This document shows positions 10,391 through 19,072 of a stretch of 64,000 nucleotides of DNA, in pieces. Location of the stretch: NCBI RefSeq assembly GCF_002197845.1, contig NZ_NIDE01000008.1:558001-622000 (forward strand). The letters run 5' to 3'. The position numbers and the translations under genes are program-made. The notes under the pieces are model-generated. The model had not been told where the DNA came from, searched no databases, and saw only the letters and a list, made by a program, of their open reading frames with translations. Each line of letters begins with the position of its first letter. Within the stretch, counting starts at the first letter, position 1. Source of the stretch: Fimbriiglobus ruber. GTDB taxonomy: Bacteria; Planctomycetota; Planctomycetia; Gemmatales; Gemmataceae.

Positions 10391-12790
10391 TCAGCGGCGG
10401 GAGCCTTCCCACCGATTCCCCCACCCCTTGTACAACGTGTCCAGATAGGTTTCCCACGCGGCCCGCGGCCGGGAACTCGGAAACGGTTCCGGAGAAACCG
10501 GCCCGGGCGAGGTGTAAACGATCTCGAACGCCGGGCCGGTTTTGACGCACGCGATGCGGGCCGTTCGCCAGGCGTGCATCGTCTCCGGGTCGATGCGGAT
10601 TTTGCCCTCCGGGGCCTCGTACTCCTGGCCCTTGAACGCCTCCCGGACGCGCGGCGGGTCCGGGACGCCGGCCGCCTCGACCGCCTGCTTCCACAGGTAA
10701 ACCGCCGCGTACGTCGCCTCGGCCGCGTCGCCGACCCGACGGGCCGGGTACTTCTCCCGGTGCCGCTTGACGAACGCCCGGTTGACCAGCGTGTCGATGC
10801 TCTCGAAGTACGGCGCGACGACGTAATCCCCGACCAACTCTTGCAACCGGAGGACCCGCATCTCCGACTCGTCGGCCGCGATCCAGAACGTCGGGACGCG
10901 GTCCGGCTTCACCCCGGCTGTCCACATCGCCTGGAAGTAGGCGATGTTGCTGGTCCCGTCCACCGTGTTCATCACGACGTCCGCCCCGGTATCCTGGATC
11001 TGTTTGACGATCGCACCGAAATCCGTTCCCTCCGGCGGGACGTAGGCTTCGCCGACGACGGTGGCCCCCAACTTCTTCAAATCGTCTGAGAGGATCTGGT
11101 GGGCCGCGTGGGAATAGACGTAATTAGAGCCGACGAGGAAGAACTTCCGCTTGTGCAGGTACGCGTAAGCCCAGCGGGTGGCCGGTTCGAGTTGCTGATT
11201 CGGGGCCCCGCACACGTAGACTACGGCCGGCTTCTGCTCCAAGCCTTCATACGTGGAGGAGAACACCAACAAGTTCCCCTTCTTCTCGCAAACGTCGGCC
11301 ACCCGCTTGCGGCTCGGCGAGTTCCAACAGCCGAACACCACCGCCACTTGGTCTATGGTAATCAATTCCTCGGCCAGTTCTCCGGCCCGCAGTTCGTCGG
11401 AATGACCGTCGACGATCAACGGCACGACCTTCCGACCCAGGATGCCGCCCGCATCGTTGATCTCGTCGGCGGCCAGCGTCACGGCCTCGACCATCGACCG
11501 CCCGCTTTCCGAAAACGTGCCGCTGAGGGAGTGCAGCACGCCGACCTTGATGGGGTCGCCGGTGAACGGCCTGCCGTCGGGGTTCTCGTCGTCGGGATTC
11601 GCGCGGTGAATCGCGGAGAACGCGATCGCGGCGGCGAGCAGGACCACGAGAACCGCTGCCCCGATCAGGGGCCAGCGGTCCGCCCGCGCCTTCGGCGGCC
11701 CGTCGCCCCCGCCGGGGACGATTTCCCGCAATCGCTCGACCACCTCGGCCGCGCTCGCCGGCCGCTCGTCGGGGTTGCGACTGAGGAGCCGGCGGACAAG
11801 AGCGGCGGCCGGGCCGGGGAGCCGGGCGGTTGCTTCGTCGAGGTCAGGTACGTCGGTGTAAACGACCGCGTCGAGCAACTTCATCGTGTCCGGTTCGTGG
11901 TAGGGAAAGCGGCCCCAGAGCGACCGGAACAGGACACACCCGAGGGCGTACAGGTCGGTGCGGCCGTCGAGCGGGCCGCCGTAAATCTGTTCGGGGGCCA
12001 TGTACCCCGCGGTGCCGATGGCCGCCTCGTCGCCGGTCAGGGCGGGGCCGGGGGTCAGTGTCTTGGCCAGGCCGAAGTCGAGGAGCTTGACCCGGCGGAA
12101 GGGTTGGCCCGGGCCGTCAGCATCGAGCCAGATGTTCGCCGGCTTGACGTCCCGGTGGATCAGCCCCCGCGCGTGGGCGTCCCGCAACCCTTCGGCCGCC
12201 CCGAGGGCGATCCGGAACGCCTCATCCGGGCGGAGACTAACACTCCGTTGGAGCCGGTCTTCCAGCGATTCGCCTTCGAGGTATTCCATCACCAGGTACG
12301 GCAAGCCGTTGTGCTCCCCGACCTGATAGATGGTGACGACGTGGTCGCTTTTGAGCGAGGCGGCCAGTTGGGCTTCGCGGAGGAACCGCGTGCGGAATTG
12401 CTCGTTGACCAGTTCGGGCAGGATCACCTTCACGGCCACCCGCCGCTTCAGCGCGATGTCTTCCGCCTCGTAAACCACGCCCATCCCGCCCCGGCCGATT
12501 TCGCGAACAATGCGGAACCCGCCGAGCCGTCCGAGTTCGTCCGGCCCTTGCGGTGGGGACAGCCCAGGAACGTGTACGGGATCTTTTCCAGCCTGGGCCC
12601 AGGGCCTGGTGTCAGCGTCTGGCACGGAGGCGAGGAGCCGGCGGCGTACCTCGGCGATCAATTCGGGGCAGTCCCGGCACAGGTCCTCGACGTCCGGCGC
12701 GTGTCCGGCGCGGCGGCCCTCCTCCCAGCGGGCGAGCAGGGCCTCCAGGCGCGGGTCCTCGGAAATCGGTTCGCCGGGAAGGCTAGACAT
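10391..12790 (-). CDS. Ser/Thr protein kinase fused to a UrtA-like periplasmic binding domain
   Basis: A 799-residue protein in three parts. Residues ~93-357 are a Hanks-type kinase: GRGGMGVVYEA loop, K121 (AVKVIL), HRDVKPANI with D214, DFG at 238-240 and APE at 265-267, so it should be active. Residues ~373-394 form one transmembrane helix. Residues ~412-770 are a type I periplasmic binding fold of the urea/short-chain amide kind (UrtA/AmiC/FmdD): IKVGVLHSLSGTFSESG, ADEINDAGGILG, GTDFGAIVKQIQDTGADVV. No signal peptide is expected, because the kinase stays in the cytoplasm. The layout suggests a one-protein receptor that phosphorylates cytoplasmic targets on ligand binding; the ligand is inference. 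The bestrophin gene follows. Confidence 0.93.
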   Translation of the reverse strand: MSSLPGEPISEDPRLEALLARWEEGRRAGHAPDVEDLCRDCPELIAEVRRRLLASVPDADTRPWAQAGKDPVHVPGLSPPQGPDELGRLGGFRIVREIGRGGMGVVYEAEDIALKRRVAVKVILPELVNEQFRTRFLREAQLAASLKSDHVVTIYQVGEHNGLPYLVMEYLEGESLEDRLQRSVSLRPDEAFRIALGAAEGLRDAHARGLIHRDVKPANIWLDADGPGQPFRRVKLLDFGLAKTLTPGPALTGDEAAIGTAGYMAPEQIYGGPLDGRTDLYALGCVLFRSLWGRFPYHEPDTMKLLDAVVYTDVPDLDEATARLPGPAAALVRRLLSRNPDERPASAAEVVERLREIVPGGGDGPPKARADRWPLIGAAVLVVLLAAAIAFSAIHRANPDDENPDGRPFTGDPIKVGVLHSLSGTFSESGRSMVEAVTLAADEINDAGGILGRKVVPLIVDGHSDELRAGELAEELITIDQVAVVFGCWNSPSRKRVADVCEKKGNLLVFSSTYEGLEQKPAVVYVCGAPNQQLEPATRWAYAYLHKRKFFLVGSNYVYSHAAHQILSDDLKKLGATVVGEAYVPPEGTDFGAIVKQIQDTGADVVMNTVDGTSNIAYFQAMWTAGVKPDRVPTFWIAADESEMRVLRLQELVGDYVVAPYFESIDTLVNRAFVKRHREKYPARRVGDAAEATYAAVYLWKQAVEAAGVPDPPRVREAFKGQEYEAPEGKIRIDPETMHAWRTARIACVKTGPAFEIVYTSPGPVSPEPFPSSRPRAAWETYLDTLYKGWGNRWEGSRR

Positions 12791-12971
12791 CGTACTCCGG
12801 ACGAAAACGGGAGACCCGCGTTCGCAAACGAGTCGTGGGCGAACGTCCGGTTAGTCTACCGCACGAACGGATGAGTAAGGAGGGGCATCCCCAATACGAT
12901 AGGCGGCGGCGGCAATAAAATACCAGGGTAGCCAGGCCTCTCCGTACCCTGAAACCCAGAGTTCCGATCAC

Positions 12972-13673
12972 ATGTCGAATTTCCTTCACGGCGGGGCCAC
13001 GCGACTGATCGAGGGGGTGGGGAAGTTCCGAAGGGGCGTATTCGGGACGAAGAAGAGCCTGTTCCACCGGCTCAAGGACGGACAGTCGCCGCTGGCCGTG
13101 TTCATCACCTGCTCCGACTCCCGGATCAACCCGAACCTGCTCACCCAGACCGAGCCGGGCGAACTGTTTATCCTGAGGAACGCGGGCAATCTCGTGCCCC
13201 CGCACTCGGCCGGCCCTTCGGGCGAAGGGGCCACTGTCGAATATGCCGTGACCAATCTGAAAATCCACGACGTGGTCGTCTGCGGCCACTCGCACTGCGG
13301 GGCCATGCAAGGCCTGCTATCCCCGGAAGCCCTGGAGAAGATGCCGACCGTCCGCGAATGGCTGCGGAACGCGGCTGCGGTCGTCACGGCCGTTGAGGCC
13401 AAGGGGCCGGGCCTGACCCCGGCCCAGAAACTGGAGTTGGCCGTCCAACAGAACACCCTGGTCCAGATCGAACACTTGAAGACGCACCCCGCGGTGGCCG
13501 AGGCGATGGCGGCCGGCCGCCTCCGGTTGCACGCCTGGGTGTACCACTTTGAAACCGGCGAGGTCGACGCGCACGACGCGGGATTGCAGCGGTTCGTGCC
13601 GCTCGCCGAGGCCACCCGCCCCCACTGGACCCCGGCGGACAAGCCTGCGGGACCGCTGGGCTCGATGATCTGA
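12972..13673 (+). CDS. Beta-class carbonic anhydrase
   Basis: A 233-residue enzyme converting CO2 and water to bicarbonate. Zinc ligands C47, H106 and C109 and the D49-R51 dyad are visible in FITCSDSR and CGHSHCG, so the site is complete. It starts at ATG 12972, in a 181-bp divergent region shared with the kinase-UrtA gene. It could be cytoplasmic, since no signal is seen. If the neighbouring receptor senses urea or amides, bicarbonate metabolism would fit, but that link is speculative. Confidence 0.95.
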   Translation: MSNFLHGGATRLIEGVGKFRRGVFGTKKSLFHRLKDGQSPLAVFITCSDSRINPNLLTQTEPGELFILRNAGNLVPPHSAGPSGEGATVEYAVTNLKIHDVVVCGHSHCGAMQGLLSPEALEKMPTVREWLRNAAAVVTAVEAKGPGLTPAQKLELAVQQNTLVQIEHLKTHPAVAEAMAAGRLRLHAWVYHFETGEVDAHDAGLQRFVPLAEATRPHWTPADKPAGPLGSMI

Positions 13674-13824
13674 CAGGGAAGAAAAGCCCAACCGTTGCGC
13701 GCCGGAGTGCGAGTTCGTCGCCCCGCACCATCTCGCCCGGGTTGCCCCCCCGGGCCGGTTTCCGGTAGTGTGAAGACATGGCGCCGGTCTCGGCGCTCAG
13801 AAAACCCGCTTTAAAGGACTGCCG

Positions 13825-15390
13825 ATGCCCGCCGCGCCACTCTCTCAATACGCCGTTCAACTCCGCCCCACCGATAACATCGCTGTCGCCGCCAAACCGA
13901 TCCCGGCGGGAACCGAAATCACGTTCGAAGGCGCGACCCTGAAAGTCCCGGGCGCCGTCAAGATGGGCCACAAGTTCGCGGTCCACCCGATCAAAGAAGG
14001 CGACCCCGTTCTCAAATTCGGGCAGATCATCGGGTTCGCCGGGCGGAAAATTGTGGTCGGGGAGCACGTCCACGTCCAGAACGTCAAGGCAGAGAAGTTC
14101 GAGCGGGACTACGCGTTCGGGGTCGACCGGCCCGCGCCGCTGCCGCCGCCGGCCGAGTGGCTGAGTTTCATGGCCTACGACCGCGGGGCCGACCGCCCGG
14201 ACCACCAGCGGTACGGGACGCGAAACTACGTGGCCATCATCAGTACGGTGAACTGCTCGGCCAGCACGAGCAAGTACATCGCCGAGCGGGTTCGCGCGTC
14301 GAACATCCTGGCCCAGTTCCCGAACGTGGACGGGGTCGTGCCGATCGTCCACCGCGGCGGCTGCGCGATGCAGTACGAGGGGCCGGACCACAAGCAGCTC
14401 GAGCGCGTCCTGGCCGGTTTCGCCAAGCACCCGAATATCGGGGCGTACATCCTGGTCGGCCTCGGGTGCGAGATCGTCCAGGCCACGCACCTGGTCGAAC
14501 ACGAAGGATTGATCCAGATCGGCGGCACCAAAAATGCGCCGATCATCCTGACCATCCAGGAGTCCGGCGGGATCGGCAAGACGGTGGAGGCCGGCGTCAA
14601 GGCGGTCCAAGACCTGCTCCCGCGCGTCAACAACGCCCGGCGGGTGCAGGTGCCGGCCAAGCACATTATCCTGGGCACCAACTGCGGCGGGTCGGACGGC
14701 AACAGCGGCGTGACCGCGAACCCGGCTCTGGGCGTGGCGTCGGACCTGATCGTGCAGCAGGGCGGCACCACCATACTCGGCGAAACGACCGAGATTTACG
14801 GGGCGGAACACATCCTGACCCGCCGGGCGGTGAGCAAGGAGGTGGGCGAAAAGCTCGTCGAGCGGATCAAGTGGTGGGAGTGGTACACGGGCGTGTTCGG
14901 GGCCGAGATCAACAACAACCCGTCGCCGGGCAATAAAGAGGGCGGGCTGACGACGATTTACGAAAAGTCCCTCGGCGCGATCGCCAAGGCGGGCAGCACG
15001 GCGATGGTGGACGTGGTCCAGTACGCCGAGCCGGTGCGGGCGAAGGGCTTCGTGGTCATGGATACACCGGGGTACGACCCGGTGAGCATGACCGGGATCG
15101 TAGCCGGCGGGGCGAACGTCGGCGTGTTCACGACCGGCCGCGGCTCGGTCTACGGGTGCAAGCCGGTCCCCTCGATCAAGGTATCCACGAACACGCCGCT
15201 GTTCGTGAAAATGGAATCCGACATGGACCTGGACGCCGGCAAGATTCTGGACGGCGTGACGGTCGAGAAGGTCGGCCGCGAGCTGTTCGACCTGATCCTC
15301 GACACCGCGAGCGGCAAGAAAACGAAGAGCGAGATCCACGGCGTCGGCGAGGAAGAATTCGCCCCGTGGTCGATCGGCCCGACGTTGTAA
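13825..15390 (+). CDS. UxaA-family altronate/galactarate-type dehydratase
   Basis: A 521-residue enzyme of the UxaA/GarD family, which dehydrates sugar acids such as altronate to 2-keto-3-deoxy acids, typically iron-dependent. An N-terminal SAF-like domain (residues ~1-100) is followed by the catalytic part with GTRNYVAIISTVNCSAS, HRGGCAMQYEG, LGTNCGGSDGNSG and GGANVGVFTTGRGS. The conserved Cys and His residues are in place. It encodes both halves found separately in some archaea. Its nearest metabolic relative in the window is the enolase-superfamily dehydratase near 6.6 kb, though they are not one operon. Substrate is undecided. Confidence 0.9.
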   Translation: MPAAPLSQYAVQLRPTDNIAVAAKPIPAGTEITFEGATLKVPGAVKMGHKFAVHPIKEGDPVLKFGQIIGFAGRKIVVGEHVHVQNVKAEKFERDYAFGVDRPAPLPPPAEWLSFMAYDRGADRPDHQRYGTRNYVAIISTVNCSASTSKYIAERVRASNILAQFPNVDGVVPIVHRGGCAMQYEGPDHKQLERVLAGFAKHPNIGAYILVGLGCEIVQATHLVEHEGLIQIGGTKNAPIILTIQESGGIGKTVEAGVKAVQDLLPRVNNARRVQVPAKHIILGTNCGGSDGNSGVTANPALGVASDLIVQQGGTTILGETTEIYGAEHILTRRAVSKEVGEKLVERIKWWEWYTGVFGAEINNNPSPGNKEGGLTTIYEKSLGAIAKAGSTAMVDVVQYAEPVRAKGFVVMDTPGYDPVSMTGIVAGGANVGVFTTGRGSVYGCKPVPSIKVSTNTPLFVKMESDMDLDAGKILDGVTVEKVGRELFDLILDTASGKKTKSEIHGVGEEEFAPWSIGPTL

Positions 15391-15712
15391 AGGATCGCCC
15401 CAGAGGGCCTTGAAACTTCTGGCCGTCGTATGGCCCAGGGCGTTGCCCTGGGCTGAGAACTACCAGCCCTTCAGGCTGAAAACCAGCCCGTCACCACCGC
15501 GCAACATCTCATTTTTGCCCGCGTGAAGTGTAACAGTGCTTGTCATCCTCGCCATCGAACCCGTCTTGTCCAGATTTTTCGGTTTGGCTATAAGGGCTTG
15601 CCAATTGTAGAACTTACAAACGCGGTCGGTGGTGAATACCGGACCGAAGTGACGGTCGGCAAACCGTCACGCCGACACCCGAGCGAACAAAGCCGCGAAG
15701 CGGGCACCCGTT
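15391..15712. repeat. Gap with REP-like small palindromes
   Basis: This 322-bp gap holds no supported gene. It carries a perfect 9-bp hairpin (15433-15441 with 15445-15453, loop GTT) and a 5-bp one at 15464-15478. The CCCAGGG...CCCTGGG core reappears in the arms of the 25.1-kb inverted repeat, so it looks like a dispersed repeat family that may also help end uxaA-like transcripts. Confidence 0.6.
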
Positions 15713-18082
15713 ATGAATAACCGGAACTTCTTTCGCGCCCTCAGATATTCGGCCCCGTACCGCAACCAACTCATCGTTTCCGCCGTGGCCGCGCTCTGTG
15801 TGGCCGGGCTCTGGAGCCTCAACCTCTCCGCGATTTACCCCGTTCTCCGCATCTTCAGTGATAACAAAAACTTGCAGGAATGGGTCGACGAACGAATCGC
15901 CGAGAGCCGGAAGAAAGCGGAAGACCCGGAACGCCTCAAGCAGATTGAGGAAAACCGCCGGTTTCTCACATTTCTGGGCCAAAGTTCTCCGGAGCGGCAC
16001 CGGGACCAGGCACTCCAGGATCGCGCCCGCGAGTTGGCCCGGATGGAAGGCGAACTGGAGCAGTTGAATACGCAGATTTACCGTTACCAACTTCTCAAGT
16101 CGTTGGTCATCGAACATTTGCCCACGAACCGCTTCGAGACCTTCCTTTGGATCATGGCCGCGCTCATTATCGGCGTGGCAATCAAGGGCGTGTTTGAATT
16201 CTGGCAGGATTACCTCGTCGGGGCGGTGGTCAGCCGGTCGCTGTTCGACATGCGGAACCGCTTCTACCGCGCGGCCGTCCACCAGGACACGCGGCAGATT
16301 CAGGAAGTCGGGACGCCGGAACTCATGTCTCGCGTGACCAACGACATGGAGCAGATCGGAACCGGGATGAAGATCCTGTACGGGAAGATGGTGGTCGAAC
16401 CGCTCAAGGCGGCCGGGTTCATGATCTTCGCGTGCATGATTAGCTGGAAGCTGACGCTGGTGTTCGTCGTCCTCGTACCCCCCGCGCTGATCGCGCTGAC
16501 GCGGGTGAGCCGGCTCATGAAGAAGGCCGCCCGGCGGGTACTCGAACGCATGTCCGAGATGTACAAGGTTCTCCGCGAGACGTTCGACGGCATCAAAGTC
16601 GTGAAGGCGTTCACGATGGAGCCGGCCGAGCGGCGGCGGTTCCGCAGGGTCACGCACGACTACTACCGGCGGTCGATGCGGGTCATCATCCTCGACGCGA
16701 TCACCGGCCCGATCGTCGAACTGTTCGGCGTCGCCGGCGTCGGCCTCGCGCTCGTCGCCGGGGCGTATTTGGTGCTGGAAGTTAAGACGGAGATCACCAT
16801 TTTCGGCTTCGCGATCGAGATGACCGATCAGCAGATGGACTTCCAGACCCTGCTCACCCTCTACGCCTTCCTGGCCGCCATCGCCGACCCGGTCCGCCGG
16901 CTGTCCAGCGTGTACAGCAAGATCCAGTCCGGGTCCGCCGCGGCCGACCGCGTATTCGCCCTGTACGACAAGATCCCGAAGATCACGCCGAACGCCGACG
17001 GTCCCGTCGTCCCGCAGCACGCCGAGACGATCGAGTTCCGCAACGTCTGCTTCTCCTACGTTCCCGGGCACGAGCCCGGCACGCTGAACAACATCGATTT
17101 GTTCGTCCGGGCCGGCGAAACCATCGCCATCGTCGGGCCGAATGGCTGCGGGAAATCGACGCTGCTCGGACTCCTCGCCCGGTTCTACGACCCGGACTAC
17201 GGCAGCGTGTACGTCGACGGCGTGAACTTGCGGGCGGCCAACCTCCGCAGCCTGCGGAAGCAGATCGGCCTGGTCACGCAAGACACGGTGATGTTCAACG
17301 ACACGATCGCGAACAACATTGCCTACGGGCGTCCGGGCGCGACGCGGGAAGACATCGAAGCGGCGGCGAAGAAGGCGTTCGCCCACGAGTTCATCGTCCT
17401 CAAGCCTGGCAAGTACGACGAGCAGGTCGGCGAATCCGGCTCACAGCTCTCGGGCGGCCAAAAGCAGCGGCTCGCGCTCGCCCGCGCGATCCTCCGCGAC
17501 CCGCGGATTCTGATTCTGGACGAGTTCACGAGCCAGATCGACGCCGAGAGCGAGATCAAAATTCATCAAGCCCTGAAAGAATTCGTTCACGGCCGAACGA
17601 CATTCCTCATTACCCACCGGCTCAGCACGCTCGAACTGGCTGACCGGATCGTAGTCATGGACCGCGGCAGCGTGATCGCCGTGGGCACGCACGATGAATT
17701 GCTCGAGACCTGCCCCACGTACTTCCGGCTGCACGAGAGCCAGATCAACGGCCAGTGGCCGGAAGATTCCCCGCTTCATGCGCGCATTCCGAAACCGGAA
17801 GCGACATCCCGTCTCGCCCTCCCGCCGGTGCCGGTTCGCCCGCCGGTTACGCCTCCCGCACCGAACCCGCCGCCGGGGCCGGACGGGTCTGGCGGCTCCG
17901 GCGGGACGACCAACGGCAAGCCTCGGGATGACTCCGCGCTGCCGCCGCGGGCGCCGACCTCGAAGCCGGATACGCCCCGTCTCGCCATCCCGTCCGCGCC
18001 GGTTACGCCTTCCGCACCGAACTCGCCGCCGGGGCCGGACGGCTCCGGCGGTATGACCAACGGCAAGCCTCGGGCGGCCTGA
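15713..18082 (+). CDS. ABC transporter, fused permease and ATPase (MsbA/MDR-like exporter)
   Basis: A 789-residue half-transporter. The membrane domain covers about residues 1-350 and includes an unusually long charged insert between the first two helices (~45-130). The ATPase has Walker A GPNGCGKST (475-483), signature LSGGQKQR from 579, Walker B LILDEFTS and the switch histidine in THRLS, so it should hydrolyse ATP. The architecture matches lipid or drug exporters that work as homodimers. After ~residue 700 comes a proline/glycine-rich tail made of an internal duplication. It starts at ATG 15713 and precedes a glycosyltransferase gene, which would suit export of a glycolipid precursor, but the substrate is unknown. 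Confidence 0.92.
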   Translation: MNNRNFFRALRYSAPYRNQLIVSAVAALCVAGLWSLNLSAIYPVLRIFSDNKNLQEWVDERIAESRKKAEDPERLKQIEENRRFLTFLGQSSPERHRDQALQDRARELARMEGELEQLNTQIYRYQLLKSLVIEHLPTNRFETFLWIMAALIIGVAIKGVFEFWQDYLVGAVVSRSLFDMRNRFYRAAVHQDTRQIQEVGTPELMSRVTNDMEQIGTGMKILYGKMVVEPLKAAGFMIFACMISWKLTLVFVVLVPPALIALTRVSRLMKKAARRVLERMSEMYKVLRETFDGIKVVKAFTMEPAERRRFRRVTHDYYRRSMRVIILDAITGPIVELFGVAGVGLALVAGAYLVLEVKTEITIFGFAIEMTDQQMDFQTLLTLYAFLAAIADPVRRLSSVYSKIQSGSAAADRVFALYDKIPKITPNADGPVVPQHAETIEFRNVCFSYVPGHEPGTLNNIDLFVRAGETIAIVGPNGCGKSTLLGLLARFYDPDYGSVYVDGVNLRAANLRSLRKQIGLVTQDTVMFNDTIANNIAYGRPGATREDIEAAAKKAFAHEFIVLKPGKYDEQVGESGSQLSGGQKQRLALARAILRDPRILILDEFTSQIDAESEIKIHQALKEFVHGRTTFLITHRLSTLELADRIVVMDRGSVIAVGTHDELLETCPTYFRLHESQINGQWPEDSPLHARIPKPEATSRLALPPVPVRPPVTPPAPNPPPGPDGSGGSGGTTNGKPRDDSALPPRAPTSKPDTPRLAIPSAPVTPSAPNSPPGPDGSGGMTNGKPRAA
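17812..18078 (+). repeat. Internal duplication in ABC transporter tail
   Basis: Two diverged copies of a ~100-bp unit encode the tail: the protein reads PAPNPPPGPDGSGG...TNGKPR and then PAPNSPPGPDGSGG.TNGKPR. The second copy lacks a few codons. This is an in-frame tandem duplication in a low-complexity region. Confidence 0.75.
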
Positions 18083-18169
18083 CCCGCGTTGTCTGCCCGC
18101 ATGCCGCTTCCACTTCGTCGACCGGGTTCGTAACTTGTCGGGAGAGATCCTCCCGAACCCGAGCCGCCG

Positions 18170-19045
18170 ATGCCGCCACCGCCCGCCGAACCTGCCGAGC
18201 CGGTCAGCGTCGTAATTCCCGTTCACAACGCCGCGGTCGTGCTGCCCGCGGTCGTGGACGGGTGGGTGGCGGAACTCGGCAAACTCGGCCGCGAATACGA
18301 AGTCCTGATCGTCGACGACGGCAGCACGGACGAGTCGGCGGCCCGAGCCGACGAGGTGGCCGCCCGTCAGACCAAAGTCCGGGTGCTCCGTCACGAGACC
18401 CACCGGGGTTTCGGCGCCTGTCTCAGAACCGCGCTCGCCGAGGCCGCGCACCCGCTCTTTTTCTACACCGCCACGGATTACCCTTACACGCCCGCCGATC
18501 TCGCGAAGTTGCTCGACCGCATCAAAGACACCGACGAGATGATGAGCCGAAAGATCGACGTGGTGAGCGGGTGCCGCACGGGGCGGCCGTTGCCGGCGTT
18601 CTGGAAAGGGCTCGGGCTCACCTACCGCGTGTTTTGCCGGGTCGCTTTCGGGCTGAGCCTGGAACCGCTGCCGGGGTGGTTCGGGTTCCGCGAACACTTG
18701 CGGTCGTGGTTCGCGTGGCTGGTATTCGGGGTGCCACTGACCGACCCGCACAGCGCGTTCAAGTTGTTTCGGAAAACAGTCTTCGACCGCTTTCCGATCC
18801 AGTGTGACGGCGATCTCGTTCACATCGAACTGATCGCCAAGGCGACGTTCACGATTTGTCTGATGGACGAACTCCCGTTGACGCCGAAACCCGATCCGAT
18901 CCCGAAGGCCCGTTGGACCGAGTTCTGGAAGCTGTTCAACAATCCGAAGTTCACCCCGCCGGCTGCCCCCACCCAGCCCGCCCCGGTTGTGGCTCCGGAG
19001 CCACCCCCCGAACCATTCGTCGCGTCCGCCCCGATCCAGTCGTAG
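18170..19045 (+). CDS. Family 2 glycosyltransferase
   Basis: A 291-residue GT2 (GT-A fold) enzyme, recognised from SVVIPVHNAAVVLPAVV, the nucleotide-binding VLIVDDGSTDES and a polyprenyl-phosphate-sugar-transferase-like HRGFGACLRTAL segment. The usual DxD metal motif is replaced by ATDYPYTPAD, so metal binding must use this variant. The hydrophobic segments (~140-190) suggest membrane association without a full transmembrane domain. The C-terminus is proline-rich. It lies 87 bp after the ABC exporter and 27 bp before the next gene, so the three genes probably form one transcript. Confidence 0.85.
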   Translation: MPPPPAEPAEPVSVVIPVHNAAVVLPAVVDGWVAELGKLGREYEVLIVDDGSTDESAARADEVAARQTKVRVLRHETHRGFGACLRTALAEAAHPLFFYTATDYPYTPADLAKLLDRIKDTDEMMSRKIDVVSGCRTGRPLPAFWKGLGLTYRVFCRVAFGLSLEPLPGWFGFREHLRSWFAWLVFGVPLTDPHSAFKLFRKTVFDRFPIQCDGDLVHIELIAKATFTICLMDELPLTPKPDPIPKARWTEFWKLFNNPKFTPPAAPTQPAPVVAPEPPPEPFVASAPIQS

Positions 19046-19072
19046 GCCCGCGGGCTCAGAACCTGGCAGCGT

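Noticed and set aside
11099-12874. 591-residue plus-strand frame opposite the kinase-UrtA gene
   Set aside because: A GC-rich antisense shadow of a gene whose kinase and receptor motifs are unmistakable.
13384-15339. Long minus-strand open frame (651 residues) opposite the carbonic anhydrase and UxaA genes
   Set aside because: It mirrors the codons of two clearly recognisable plus-strand genes; its His/Arg/Val-rich protein shows no family and it has no proper start context.
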